Source: Tritrichomonas foetus (Eukaryota; Parabasalia; Tritrichomonadida; Tritrichomonadidae). Taken from it: a stretch of 64,000 nt of DNA. The stretch is taken from NCBI GenBank assembly GCA_001839685.1, contig MLAK01000666.1, positions 1 to 64,000 of the forward strand, written 5' to 3'. Made by a program: the position numbers and the translations under genes. Under the pieces are notes generated by a model that saw only the letters and a list, made by a program, of their open reading frames with translations, was not told the DNA's origin and did not search any database. Of the stretch, positions 9,538 to 18,628 are shown piece after piece (the first letter of the stretch is position 1; each line of letters begins with the position of its first letter).

Positions 9538-10535
9538 AATGGCAATCAAAATCATCAATTATTAAATATTTGGCAATGTTACCTGTCTATTTATTAATGT
9601 CTCATCCATATTATTCACCTTCCCTCTTAACATCAATCCTCACTTCTCAACCAATTCCTGTTCAAGCTTTTAGTTCACATTCCAATTTGTTTTCGTTCTT
9701 TCCAAAATCGCTGACAACTACATCATCTATTTCGACTTTTCGATTATCACCTGAGATGCTTGTAAATTTATTGCATAATAATCAAAACTCAACTTCTAGA
9801 CAAGTTCAATATAAAATTTTAAACAAAGCTATGCAATTGAATGTTATTGATCGTAGTGGGAAAGAAAATGAATTTCGAGTCGAAATGCCATTTCCTATGT
9901 CTCCTCAAAAAAGACATCAAATTGATTCATGGAATATACGAGGTGAATGGAATGATTATGGAAATGAAGTTTTCATTACATGGAACATTGTTAACGAAAA
10001 CTGTAACAGGAAAAAAATTCCGATAAATGATTTTGATTTGTTGTTTGATTTTGGAATGCTGAAACAAACAATACGGGTCTTTATATCAAAGATAGAAGCA
10101 ATGACACCTTTTCTCAACAAACGAAAAAATATATTCAATAAAGAACATACTATTCGAATTAAAATGATTAGATTTCCCTCAGATAGCCAATTTATAGCAA
10201 AATTTGAAGGTAAAATTAAATCCAATTTTATGGACTTTATTTTATTAAAAGGGAATTTATTTCCATTATCAAAACTTGAAAAATATTGTGAAATAACAAC
10301 TGTTTCAAAAATGAATCAAATATGTATGCAATATAATGTTTCAATTACACATTTTCATGTTATAGAAGAAGAAAATACAAATGATTACAATAAAATAGTT
10401 GTGTTAACTCTTCGAATTTCTGAACCATTTGTATCATCAATTTCTAATGATTCAAGTGAATCACCTGAAGAACTTAGAAGTATGGCTATTTTTTGGGTTA
10501 GAAATCCACTCTATATTACGGCTCGATTGGATTAA
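9534..10535 (+). CDS. Unknown protein, segment 3 of the broken ORF
   Basis: This frame is open from 9456; the first ATG is at 9534. A Ser/Pro/Thr-rich stretch (about the first 80 residues) precedes a mixed beta-type region with many hydrophobic-polar alternations (for example RIKMIRFPSDSQFIAKFEGKIK, residues ~200-225). No TM segment or known domain. The stop reads TAAA and lies 69 bp from the inner edge of the right ITR. It is best read as the C-terminal third of the broken ORF. Confidence 0.5.
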   Translation: MKWQSKSSIIKYLAMLPVYLLMSHPYYSPSLLTSILTSQPIPVQAFSSHSNLFSFFPKSLTTTSSISTFRLSPEMLVNLLHNNQNSTSRQVQYKILNKAMQLNVIDRSGKENEFRVEMPFPMSPQKRHQIDSWNIRGEWNDYGNEVFITWNIVNENCNRKKIPINDFDLLFDFGMLKQTIRVFISKIEAMTPFLNKRKNIFNKEHTIRIKMIRFPSDSQFIAKFEGKIKSNFMDFILLKGNLFPLSKLEKYCEITTVSKMNQICMQYNVSITHFHVIEEENTNDYNKIVVLTLRISEPFVSSISNDSSESPEELRSMAIFWVRNPLYITARLD

Positions 10536-10768
10536 AAGTAACTTTATTTGCACTTTTATATTTTTTTTGTGGTATTTTGTGATTGATTATGAATAACAAA
10601 CTTGATTTTAGATTATTATTACAGAATGCTTTTCGAAATAAATATGGAGGAAAATGGAAAAGATTCATGATGTTGAAATTCTTGAATTTAATGTGATATC
10701 AGTTGGCTTTTAATTGGAAGGAATAAAAAATATCAAAAATAAACAAAATCAAGTTAATAATGAATTCT

Positions 10769-11809
10769 TTAATCAAAACCACCAATCGCAGATTGACGAA
10801 TTACTTCCCAGAAGTCTCTGATAACACGTGGAATTGGTGATATTTTTTGATTCTTTTCTTTCATTTTTCGTTGTTTCTTAATCCATCCTCGTCTCATTGC
10901 AATTTGATATTGGAAAAATGGAGAGAAAAAGCCATTAATATCATGAAGATCAATCTCTGTTTTATATGAATAAAATTGTTCTGTTGATGGAATTTCTGTT
11001 TTTTCTCCAATAATTAATTCTTTCCCATTAATTGATATCTTTTCTTCTTGAATACATGCACAATCCATTAAAAAGAAATATTTATTAAATTCATTTGCTT
11101 CAATTTCTAGTTCATTATTATCCCAAATACCAATCATTCTTTTAATCGTATTTTCAAGAATTTCTTCATCACAAATTACAATCATAGAATAAGGTTCTTC
11201 ATTTGTTGAAAGTTTAAATCGTCTTCCATAATAAAATCGTTCAGGACTAAATTCAATATGCAATATATTTCCTTTTCTTGGATCAAATGAAATTGATGGA
11301 AGAAAAAAAGTTTGTTTCATTTCACCAATATATTTTAAAAATGATAATTTCTTATTTAAGCCTTTAGTTGCTTCTTCTAATCGACTTCGAATTAGTCCTG
11401 TCCGATTTTGTCCAATTTGAAGGTTTCCACCTGTAATTTCATCCCATTTATCGATAAATTCTTGAATTTTCTTTGTATGATATGAAGAAGTAGATCGAGA
11501 CATAAAAGTATCTGCAATAACATCTGGATCACATGAAAAACAACCATCAGCTAATGAAAGACTAAAACAAAAAGCCATCGCTTTTGGTGATAATGGTGTT
11601 GTTGGACGTGGTGTATTCCAACAAAATGTTTCTATTTCTTCAATTGTTGAATTGGGGTGTGAGAAATATTCTTTTTCTTCTGATTCATGTTTGAAATTAT
11701 CTTCATCACTAGTTTCATTTTCGGAAAGAAATGAGAGGAAAGTAACTTTATCAATCCTTTTGTTCTTAATATTTTCTTCATTGGATTTATAAGAAATTAT
11801 ATCGCACAT
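10769..11809 (-). CDS. Unknown 346-aa protein carried in the right ITR
   Basis: An exact protein duplicate of the 2204-3244 product in opposite orientation, so both copies point toward the centre of the unit. It has the same basic C-terminal tail, the same Cys-containing segment near residues 80-95 and the same ATG context. Absence of any residue difference, while flanking ITR sequence has diverged, means recent conversion between arms, selection, or both. No family recognised; function unknown. Confidence 0.75.
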   Translation of the reverse strand: MCDIISYKSNEENIKNKRIDKVTFLSFLSENETSDEDNFKHESEEKEYFSHPNSTIEEIETFCWNTPRPTTPLSPKAMAFCFSLSLADGCFSCDPDVIADTFMSRSTSSYHTKKIQEFIDKWDEITGGNLQIGQNRTGLIRSRLEEATKGLNKKLSFLKYIGEMKQTFFLPSISFDPRKGNILHIEFSPERFYYGRRFKLSTNEEPYSMIVICDEEILENTIKRMIGIWDNNELEIEANEFNKYFFLMDCACIQEEKISINGKELIIGEKTEIPSTEQFYSYKTEIDLHDINGFFSPFFQYQIAMRRGWIKKQRKMKEKNQKISPIPRVIRDFWEVIRQSAIGGFD

Positions 11810-11990
11810 AATAACAAGAGGGGAAATAAAAAAAATGATTTTGACTTCACATCAGAATTTTGAAAACATATAAAAATCTATGAATTGAATCATTATTAAT
11901 GATATTGATAAATAATTGTAAATATAAGAAATTAATGACAGAACAATTCTCAAAACAGAAATGTTCATCAGAATAACAATTATCACCATA

Positions 11991-12066
11991 ATTAATCTTT
12001 GCATATATTACCTTTGCTCATATAATCTTTGCTTATATCATCTTTGTTGATATAATCTTTGCTTAG
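11991..12066 (-). repeat. 15-bp tandem repeat array, right ITR
   Basis: Five units of ATAATCTTTGCTTAT type on the + strand (the inverse of the left array), ~180 bp upstream of the 346-aa gene on the - strand. Individual units differ from the left arm at a few bases. Confidence 0.75.
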
Positions 12067-12234
12067 AACACTTGCTTCAAAGATGTGAATTCTAAATTGG
12101 TTATTATACCTGAAACAATATTAGCGAATAAAGAAAGACACATAAATAAAAAGAAAAAGAAATTAATGATTGCCTCTGAATCATTAAAAATATTGTATCA
12201 AATTATATTAATAAAAGGATATATCTTGAATAAA

Positions 12235-13011
12235 AATAATGTAAATTTATTTGTCATATATCTGATTATCCATGTTTTCTTTTAAAATAATTATCTCAAT
12301 ACAAATTATTATTATTATTATTATTTTGTTGATTAATCTGAATTGCTGATGATTCGTGGAATAAACTTATGAACCGAGTCTTTTTAAATATAATGACATA
12401 GTCAACGGTATTTTTGGTTGTTTATATGGAATTAACAAAATAATTTCTTTTGAATGAGGGCCAAAACAGGTTTAAAAGAAAAGAAAATTGGATTTTTGGT
12501 TTGTTTGTTGAAATTCATTTTCATTACAGAAAAATTGGAAATTTGGATTTTTTGGAAGTCTGAATTGAAATATGAGATGAAATATAAAGAAAATTCACTT
12601 TCTGTAAATGATTTATTTTATATATATAAAAGAGAAAATAAAAATCAGATTCGTGAAAAAATCAATCAAAAATTTCTCAAAATTTGAGGCCAAATTGAAT
12701 AACAGAAAAATTCAGTAATTTTTGAATCATTTCCGCGAACAATTTTTTGATTTTGAACGAATTTCATTTTCATCTTTGGAAATTCGTTTGAAAAATTTCT
12801 GAAGGCGAGGAGTCATTTTGAAGATTGGCGGCATTTATTTGGCTTGGTTTGGCTTCCATTTTGCGCAGTAGAATCGTGTCTTCTTGGGAAAATTGACAAG
12901 TTGAAATGTGAAATGAAATATTTTTATTTTTGAATAGTTTATAACAATTTCAAACCAAAAATTTGTGGTGTAAAATGGCAATTATTTAGTTTTTTGTTGT
13001 CATCATTTTTC
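12235..13011. other. Intergenic region right of the ITR
   Basis: It holds a short ATT microsatellite (about 12307-12325). A 77-codon frame at 12454-12687 is Lys/Ile-rich with no recognisable character, probably chance. Nothing resembles the left flank of the unit, so the ITR boundary at 12234 is sharp. Confidence 0.6.
13000..13011 (+). promoter_or_regulatory. Putative initiator (TCATCATTTTTC) at the palmitoyltransferase ATG
   Basis: Matches the trichomonad Inr pattern TCA(C/T)(A/T) and abuts the ATG at 13012, implying a 5' UTR of only a few bases. This helps choose that ATG, since the frame is open upstream without another. Confidence 0.5.
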
Positions 13012-14124
13012 ATGATTGATGAAATTCCTCCTCACAATATCATTGTGAAGAAATTTCCTCAAACAAAAATTCCAATTGTTTACATTTCTGGTTATCCAAA
13101 AAGATTATTTTTTAAACATTGGGAAATCAAACTAGCTTTTCCATTTCTTGTGATTTTCTTGGTTGGACTTGCCTTGATGATTTATTCATCAATGACAATT
13201 CCTTATGTAAAATCACAATCATTACGTAATTTTTGTATTGTTGAACTTTTCATTACTCTGATTTTCTTTTTTTGGTCATATTTTTCATCAGTTTTGATGG
13301 ATCCTGGTTTTCTTCCATATGATTGGTCATCAACACGAAGAACGAAATATTCATGGATTGAACAACTTGAGGGTTTAGCCATTAATTCCCAACAAATTGA
13401 ATATGTTGAAACACACCCAAGACCAGTGAATTCATGTTTTTCACATTCATCAGGAAGACTTGTTTTACGTCCAGATCATATTTGTGGATGGATTGCAAAC
13501 TGGGTTGGGAAAAGAAATCATAAAAATTTCATTTTGATGATGTTTTGGGGATCTCTCTTTACTTTATCGCTTTTTTGGCCTCGGTTTTTACCATCAACAA
13601 CTGAAAACACCAATTATCGAAATATGAATCAATTAAACAGTCATTTCATAAATAATGAGAAAACTAACCATATGATTAATAATTCTAATTTTAGTTTTAT
13701 AAATAATAATACCAATCAAGACGAGAAGAATATCAACTTAATAATGAATCGCGCTAATAACAAGAAAAAAAGAGATGACTTTTTCGCATTTGTTGAAGAT
13801 ATAGCTTTTATTATTGAATTCTTTGTCTCAATTGGTCTTTTCTCCGGTTTTTTTTCCCAAATGATTCATTTAGGATATAATCAAACAAATCTTCAAATTA
13901 TGAAGAATGAACAACAAATTAAGAAAAGAATTGGAATGAAAGAATCATTTCAAGAAGTTTTTGGAACAGGTTCCAAGCTTTTATGGTTCATTCCTCTTCC
14001 TGCTTTTGGTGATGTTATTCCTTTTGAAATTGAATCACCTCTAGATCGAAAAAATTGTCGTAATGTTACTCAACCATTTATCATTAAAACATTTCCTATT
14101 ATAGATGAATCAGATGAACTTTAA
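13012..14124 (+). CDS. DHHC-type palmitoyltransferase with a variant DHIC active site
   Basis: A 370-aa multi-pass membrane protein. TM segments lie near 41-60 and 74-95, followed by the DPG motif (97-99) typical of the zDHHC family. The cytosolic loop carries PDHICGWIANWVGKRNHKNF (about 154-173), which fits DHHCPWxxNCxGxxNxxxF, but the second His is Ile and most zinc-ligand Cys/His of the Cys-rich domain are gone. A TM pair follows at about 172-190 and 260-285. The catalytic Cys158 is kept. Canonical members transfer palmitate to protein cysteines at the Golgi or plasma membrane; some active members, such as yeast Akr1, use DHYC, so loss of the second His need not abolish activity. A polar Asn-rich stretch (195-250) separates TM3 and TM4. 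The stop reads TAAA. Confidence 0.78.
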   Translation: MIDEIPPHNIIVKKFPQTKIPIVYISGYPKRLFFKHWEIKLAFPFLVIFLVGLALMIYSSMTIPYVKSQSLRNFCIVELFITLIFFFWSYFSSVLMDPGFLPYDWSSTRRTKYSWIEQLEGLAINSQQIEYVETHPRPVNSCFSHSSGRLVLRPDHICGWIANWVGKRNHKNFILMMFWGSLFTLSLFWPRFLPSTTENTNYRNMNQLNSHFINNEKTNHMINNSNFSFINNNTNQDEKNINLIMNRANNKKKRDDFFAFVEDIAFIIEFFVSIGLFSGFFSQMIHLGYNQTNLQIMKNEQQIKKRIGMKESFQEVFGTGSKLLWFIPLPAFGDVIPFEIESPLDRKNCRNVTQPFIIKTFPIIDESDEL

Positions 14125-14762
14125 AAAAATATTTTTCACCAAAAACAAAATATAATTATATTCACTATTGCTATTAACAATATCTTTGAAAAAAATTGAT
14201 ATTATTTTGAAACAAAGAAATCTATTCTTCTATTCATTTTAATAAAAGATTGAATAACTTCATTAGTTTGTTCAATCATGCAAACATTTAATTAACAAAG
14301 GGCCATACCAATTAATAGTTTATGAAGTACAAATCAACTTGAATAAAAATGAATTAATTCATTTTTTCCGATTTCAGAAGGTAATATCATAAGGTTGTGG
14401 AAAACACAAGGCATTGAATTAATAAAAAATGATATTGTGAATTTGATCATGAAATCACAACATCAACAATCCCATAACAAAAGCTTCAAAACATCTCCTT
14501 ATCACAACTTTAAATAATATATGTGCTCGCCTTTAATGATCAATTACACTCCATGAAAGGGGGAAGATGAACATAACATCTGAAATCTATCTTTGAATCA
14601 CATTATAAGAAAATTCGCGCCGGAAAAAAATATCGATAAATGATATTCACAATTCCTTTATTGTTCATACATCTTATAATATATAAACATTTTTAGCTGA
14701 GAGAATAAAGGAAACAGATATACAATAAAGATGAATAAAAATCTAACTTCTTATTCGGAGAT
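14125..14762. other. Intergenic region between convergent genes
   Basis: AT-rich, 638 bp, between the palmitoyltransferase and the tetraspanin-like gene 3' ends. I see no ORF, repeat or RNA gene. Confidence 0.6.
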
Positions 14763-15887
14763 TTATTCACTTCCAGCTTTATCTTGATCTTTTCCAAAAA
14801 TAAAGTTAAAGATAGTAACTAATAAGAGTATAACAGCTGCAATCAACTGAAATCCGAAAAATACAAGAGTAATAACTCTGTAGGGGAGAAGATAAACAAG
14901 TTGATCATAATCATCCATTTGAGTGTTGAAATCATACAAGAGCATTTTTTGAATATTGTTCCATTGTCTTTGAGTTTGTTGTTTCCAATTCATATTTTCT
15001 TCTTTACTATATCTATCAGTTAAAGTAGATTCAACTTTGCGAATTTGATTTAATCGAAAATCGATAAAATCAATATATTTATCTTCAGACCATCCAGCAA
15101 GGCATTGCCCTCCACCTTGAAATGTGACACAAGGCATTACAATTTCCGAAAATATTGTGTAATAAGCAGTACTGTCACGTCTGTCTTCGAAATCTGGCTC
15201 TCTATAAATTACCCACACTTCTTTTTCTTCACCAGTATTTGGATCAACTCTTGTTTCTTTCTTTTTAGTCACTTTTTCACCATTTCCAAGACTGGTATAC
15301 AATTTATAATCTGGAATTCCAAGGTAAGCGTAATATTTTGGATCAATTGATTCTATTTTTTCACGAATTTTGTTTGGTATACCATAATAATCTGGTGATG
15401 TCCAAGTTCTCAAACGAACAACAAGATCATCAACTTCATTCGCTCCACGTGTAGATTTAACACCGCTAAATGAAGACCATGCTATTGCACAACATTCTGC
15501 AATGAAAATACCAAACCAGAAAACAACAGATACAATTCCAAGAATGCTCGAAACCAACTTTAAAGTGCTATTGGGTTCAATTATTGCTTCAAGAATAAAG
15601 TAAGCAATAATACATGCCAACAAAAATGTTCCTAAAACAACGATTGCCATTGAAATTCTGTAAAATGAGCCAGCTTTTCCTGGATAATATTGATAGTAGC
15701 GTGAAGGAAATGAGTATTCGACACATCGATCTTCGTTCCTGAAAATATCATCATCATAGAGAGCACATGGTTCTGGCTCATATCCTATGATTAAACCGCA
15801 GTATATTATATATCCGAATGTTGATAAAAATAACATGGTGGTGCAACATCCTTGGAGGAAATGAATGATTGTTTGGAAATTCCACAT
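14763..15887 (-). CDS. Four-TM tetraspanin-like membrane protein
   Basis: 374 aa from the first ATG in frame. Hydrophobic segments lie near residues 14-36, 75-98, 108-136 and 338-362, with a short loop after TM1 (about 40 aa with two Cys), a tight TM2-TM3 turn and a ~200-aa loop before TM4, the tetraspanin topology. The large loop has Cys in CVTFQGGGQCLAGW but no strict CCG motif, and is longer than in animal tetraspanins. The tail after TM4 is short and polar (about 15 aa). Tetraspanins organise membrane microdomains and vesicles; trichomonads express related proteins. An unrelated four-TM family remains possible. A longer frame exists upstream but has no ATG. Confidence 0.6.
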   Translation of the reverse strand: MWNFQTIIHFLQGCCTTMLFLSTFGYIIYCGLIIGYEPEPCALYDDDIFRNEDRCVEYSFPSRYYQYYPGKAGSFYRISMAIVVLGTFLLACIIAYFILEAIIEPNSTLKLVSSILGIVSVVFWFGIFIAECCAIAWSSFSGVKSTRGANEVDDLVVRLRTWTSPDYYGIPNKIREKIESIDPKYYAYLGIPDYKLYTSLGNGEKVTKKKETRVDPNTGEEKEVWVIYREPDFEDRRDSTAYYTIFSEIVMPCVTFQGGGQCLAGWSEDKYIDFIDFRLNQIRKVESTLTDRYSKEENMNWKQQTQRQWNNIQKMLLYDFNTQMDDYDQLVYLLPYRVITLVFFGFQLIAAVILLLVTIFNFIFGKDQDKAGSE

Positions 15888-17296
15888 TGAAAAATAATTT
15901 CTAAATGAACTGATTTTCAAATCACATCAATTAATCATAAATTGAGTAGTTATTTAAGAGGAAGTCCTTTTTGGTGGTTCATATTGGCACTTTTCTGTTA
16001 AAATAAATTCCAAATAACAGTAAAAATATTTGTGTTGAAGCCCTTTTATATTGAGGAGATCATTGAATTCTTATTTGTTTTATTTCATTCAAAGTTGATT
16101 ATGGCAAAAAAATATATACGAAAATAATGGCATATAATATTTTATTTAAATATTTTATATAAATATTCATATGAATTCAAAAAGTATGTTTGGATTGATT
16201 AAATATCTTGTATGAAATATTATTTTTTTGCTTCAATAATTGAATTCAAGTGATCACTCAAAAATGTGCTCTTTACATTTTGCCATTACATTTTTTTCAG
16301 AATCTATTAATAATTCTTCGATTGAATCAATTCAATAAAGTTCTTAATATGTACCAAAAACATAAGGGAGTTCTTTCTTAGTAATCGGAATAACTCTCAA
16401 ATTTGAAAACTCTCATTGAAATCTATTTAGTCTACGGTTTCGAGCATTTCAAGTTGTTAATGATATGAACTTTTGGAAAAATAAAATAAAAATATATAGT
16501 TTCCCAAGCTTGAAAAAAGGTATAATGCATTGAAAGAAGAATTCTATCACGAATTGAAATATTATCATATTGGGAAGCGAATAAAAATCATCAATTGGTG
16601 TGATAAAAAGATTACACAATACTCTAATCGAACAATAAACAATAACAGAGTGAGAAAATAAATATGACATGGAAAAAAGAATTTGAACAGTTTCTCTAAT
16701 AAGAATCCTAAACAAATTTTCATATTTTTTTATTAATCAAATCTCAATACATACCGATTTAATTCATTCACAAAGACCAATAAATAGAAGGTTAGAAGCT
16801 TTTGCTTACTTGAATTATGACCTAAATTCTAAAAGATTCTTAATGAAACGTCATATTTGCCTGAGAAACGAAACAATTATTAAAAATGTGAGAGTTTGAA
16901 CAACTGTTTTAATGTTGAAATGAACTAATATAAAATGAACAATTAATTTTATCCAATTTACATCCATATTTCAATTATTTGATCTTTACTTTTGGCATAG
17001 TATAAAAAAAATCATGTCCTGAAGAGCTCATTATATATCACTGAGAATTTTCATATTTATTGTTGTGAATAACAAAAGATATATTTCAATTCTGAAATAT
17101 CAAATATCATTTTTATATAAATATAAAAATATATATACGGCTGTTTATAAGAACCGTTTCTCACTACGTGAAATACAAATTTCAAAAAATGTTCATTCAT
17201 GACTTATGTTAACATTTTCGTTTAATCATATAGATAGTCTTTTGTCAGTTTTCCATTAAAACTATAATTATAATATCTATATCGATAAATTATATA
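15888..17296. other. Intergenic region before mariner copy 1
   Basis: About 1.4 kb, very AT-rich. An 88-codon frame (16449-16715, -) is hydrophobic and without convincing coding character. No RNA gene or repeat array seen. Confidence 0.6.
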
Positions 17297-18586
17297 TAGG
17301 GTGTCCGGTAATGTGATGTCACTAAGTATAATAAAGTCATTTCTAATAAGTCATTTTTTATTGATAAGTATTTCAAAATATGTAGTCTCCATTGGCATCA
17401 ATAACTTTTTTCAGTCTATTTTGCCATTCTGCAAAAACTGAAAACAAAGTTTCCGATGGAATTTCATTGAAAATTTGGACTATTGTTTGAATCAAATGGC
17501 TTGGTGATTCAAAAACAATTCCTTTAACTTTTTCTTTAATAGTTCCAAATAAAAAAAAGTCGCTAGGCGCCAAATCAGGTGAATATGCCGGATGTGGAAC
17601 TGATTCTAGTGAGTTTTCATTTATATATTTTTTGACAATTTTTGCCACATGAGGCTTTGCATTGTCATAATGAACAAATAATTTTTTATAATTATTCGAG
17701 TTTTTAAACTCAACAATTTTTGACATAATGGCTGTAATATAATATGCAGCATTAAACTTTTCATTTGGCGGCAAAACATCAATATGAATTATCCCATGAG
17801 GGTTCCAAAATACAGTCACCATAAATTTAGTGATCTGAAACCCTGGATTTTGAATAGTTGGGATTACTGAGTTTTCAGGAATCCATTGTGTATTGAAATC
17901 AGTCTTGGAATAAAACCAAGACTCATCTCCTGTTATTAAAAAGGTGAAATTAGTTTTTTGTTCTGCATTCAAAATTTTAAGAAGTTTTTTTGCCAATAAA
18001 ACTCTATTGGCCTTTTGATTTTCTGTTAAAATATGTGGCACCCATCGAAGATGCACATGTTTATACATTAATTTTGATGTTAAACGATCATAAATTGTCG
18101 ATTTTGGTTCACCTAAAACATTAGCAATATATCGACACGATGAATGTGGAAATTCGGTTAAAACATCTAAAATTTTCCAGTCAAGAATATCATAACTTTG
18201 GCACTTTTTCTCTTTTTTCACAGGCTGTGTGTTTTGACTTCTGTTCAGTTCTGCCATGACTCGGTAGATTTGTCTTTGAGACAAACATTTTTCTTTCAAG
18301 ACACTCTTCATTTCTTCATATATTTCTTTGCCCCTTTTTCCTTCAAGCTGCAGAAAAGTTATGATTGAATGTTGATCAATCATTTTTTAATAAACGTGCA
18401 TCGTGTACGTTTATAAATTATTCTTTTTTTTTATGAAAAAGATTCTTTATCTCTATTTTCAGTCAAGAGAAAAAAAAATTGTTTTCAAAATTTTTATGTT
18501 AACATTGCATAGTTTATTATTTATAAATATAATGTATTGATTTCACTTCTAATGTGGGTAGTGACATCACGCCTCCGGACACCCTA
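17297..18586 (-). mobile_element. Mariner transposon, copy 1 (intact)
   Basis: 1,290 bp with imperfect ~28-bp TIRs (TAGGGTGTCCGG...TGATGTCACTA) and flanking TA at both ends, as expected for Tc1/mariner. One ORF fills most of it. It lies between genes, 42 bp from the coiled-coil gene's stop. It differs from copy 2 (40431-41720) at only about two bases that I could find. Confidence 0.95.
17373..18383 (-). CDS. Mariner transposase, copy 1
   Basis: A 336-aa cut-and-paste transposase. Two helix-turn-helix regions in the first ~110 residues (second around SSCRYIANVLGEPKSTIYDR, 81-100) bind the TIRs. The linker motif WVPH is at 114-117. The catalytic triad is Asp153 (TGDESW), Asp240 (VHYDNAKPH) and Asp275 (LAPSDFF), with 34 residues between the last two, the mariner D,D34D signature; HPAYSPDLAPSD is the classic C-terminal block. 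The length is usual for the family and the frame is intact, so activity is plausible. A short palindrome (18390-18414) lies just upstream of the ATG and may be part of its promoter. Confidence 0.97.
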   Translation of the reverse strand: MIDQHSIITFLQLEGKRGKEIYEEMKSVLKEKCLSQRQIYRVMAELNRSQNTQPVKKEKKCQSYDILDWKILDVLTEFPHSSCRYIANVLGEPKSTIYDRLTSKLMYKHVHLRWVPHILTENQKANRVLLAKKLLKILNAEQKTNFTFLITGDESWFYSKTDFNTQWIPENSVIPTIQNPGFQITKFMVTVFWNPHGIIHIDVLPPNEKFNAAYYITAIMSKIVEFKNSNNYKKLFVHYDNAKPHVAKIVKKYINENSLESVPHPAYSPDLAPSDFFLFGTIKEKVKGIVFESPSHLIQTIVQIFNEIPSETLFSVFAEWQNRLKKVIDANGDYIF

Positions 18587-18628
18587 TAATTCCGCTTTAC
18601 TAAATCTATATTTCTAGGGTAAAAAATC

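Larger units (their letters stand above)
7455..10535 (+). pseudogene. ~1,026-codon unknown ORF broken by two opposite frameshifts
   Basis: Three consecutive open segments (7455-8450, about 8401-9537, about 9456-10535) overlap end to end. Segments one and three share a frame and segment two is shifted by one. The first break lies at a run of eight T (8425-8432): reading it as seven T joins segment one to two without a stop. The second break, between about 9456 and 9537, shifts back. Total length is a multiple of three. This fits one large protein with two compensating indels, through decay, assembly error in homopolymers, or (less likely) programmed frameshifting. No domain was recognised; the product is soluble-looking, with AT-driven Ile/Asn/Lys-rich composition. 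Confidence 0.65.
1779..12234. mobile_element. 10.5-kb unit with 1.65-kb inverted terminal repeats (candidate novel mobile element)
   Basis: The outer ends share TTTATTCAAGATATATCC in inverted orientation (from 1779, and ending at 12234). The arms 1779-3457 and 10605-12234 match over almost their whole length. Their length difference (49 bp) is nearly all explained by three extra 16-bp minisatellite units in the left arm. Gene order: 346-aa gene (+, in the left ITR), SF2 helicase (-), broken ~1,026-codon ORF (+), 346-aa gene (-, in the right ITR). No PolB, DDE transposase, integrase or capsid motif was recognised, and no clear target-site duplication is visible. ITR-borne genes are usual in linear viral or plasmid genomes and in some giant transposons. 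A simple inverted duplication of host DNA is the alternative. Mobility is inference. Confidence 0.6.
10605..12234 (-). repeat. Right inverted terminal repeat
   Basis: The inverted counterpart of 1779-3457. Over the coding part and its upstream ~180 bp the bases agree wherever compared. The outer quarter differs at scattered sites (for example TAATAT against TAATGT near the tip, and several changes in the 15-bp array). Confidence 0.9.

Noticed and set aside
1779..12234. Maverick/Polinton identity for the inverted-repeat unit
   Set aside because: No protein-primed PolB, retroviral-type integrase, packaging ATPase or capsid gene is present, although size and ITRs would fit.
12454..12687. 77-codon ORF right of the ITR
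   Set aside because: Lys/Ile/Asn-rich without motifs, in AT-rich spacer; no upstream initiator close to the ATG.
16449..16715. 88-codon hydrophobic frame before mariner copy 1
   Set aside because: Phe/Ile-rich composition typical of AT-rich noncoding DNA; no homologous character.
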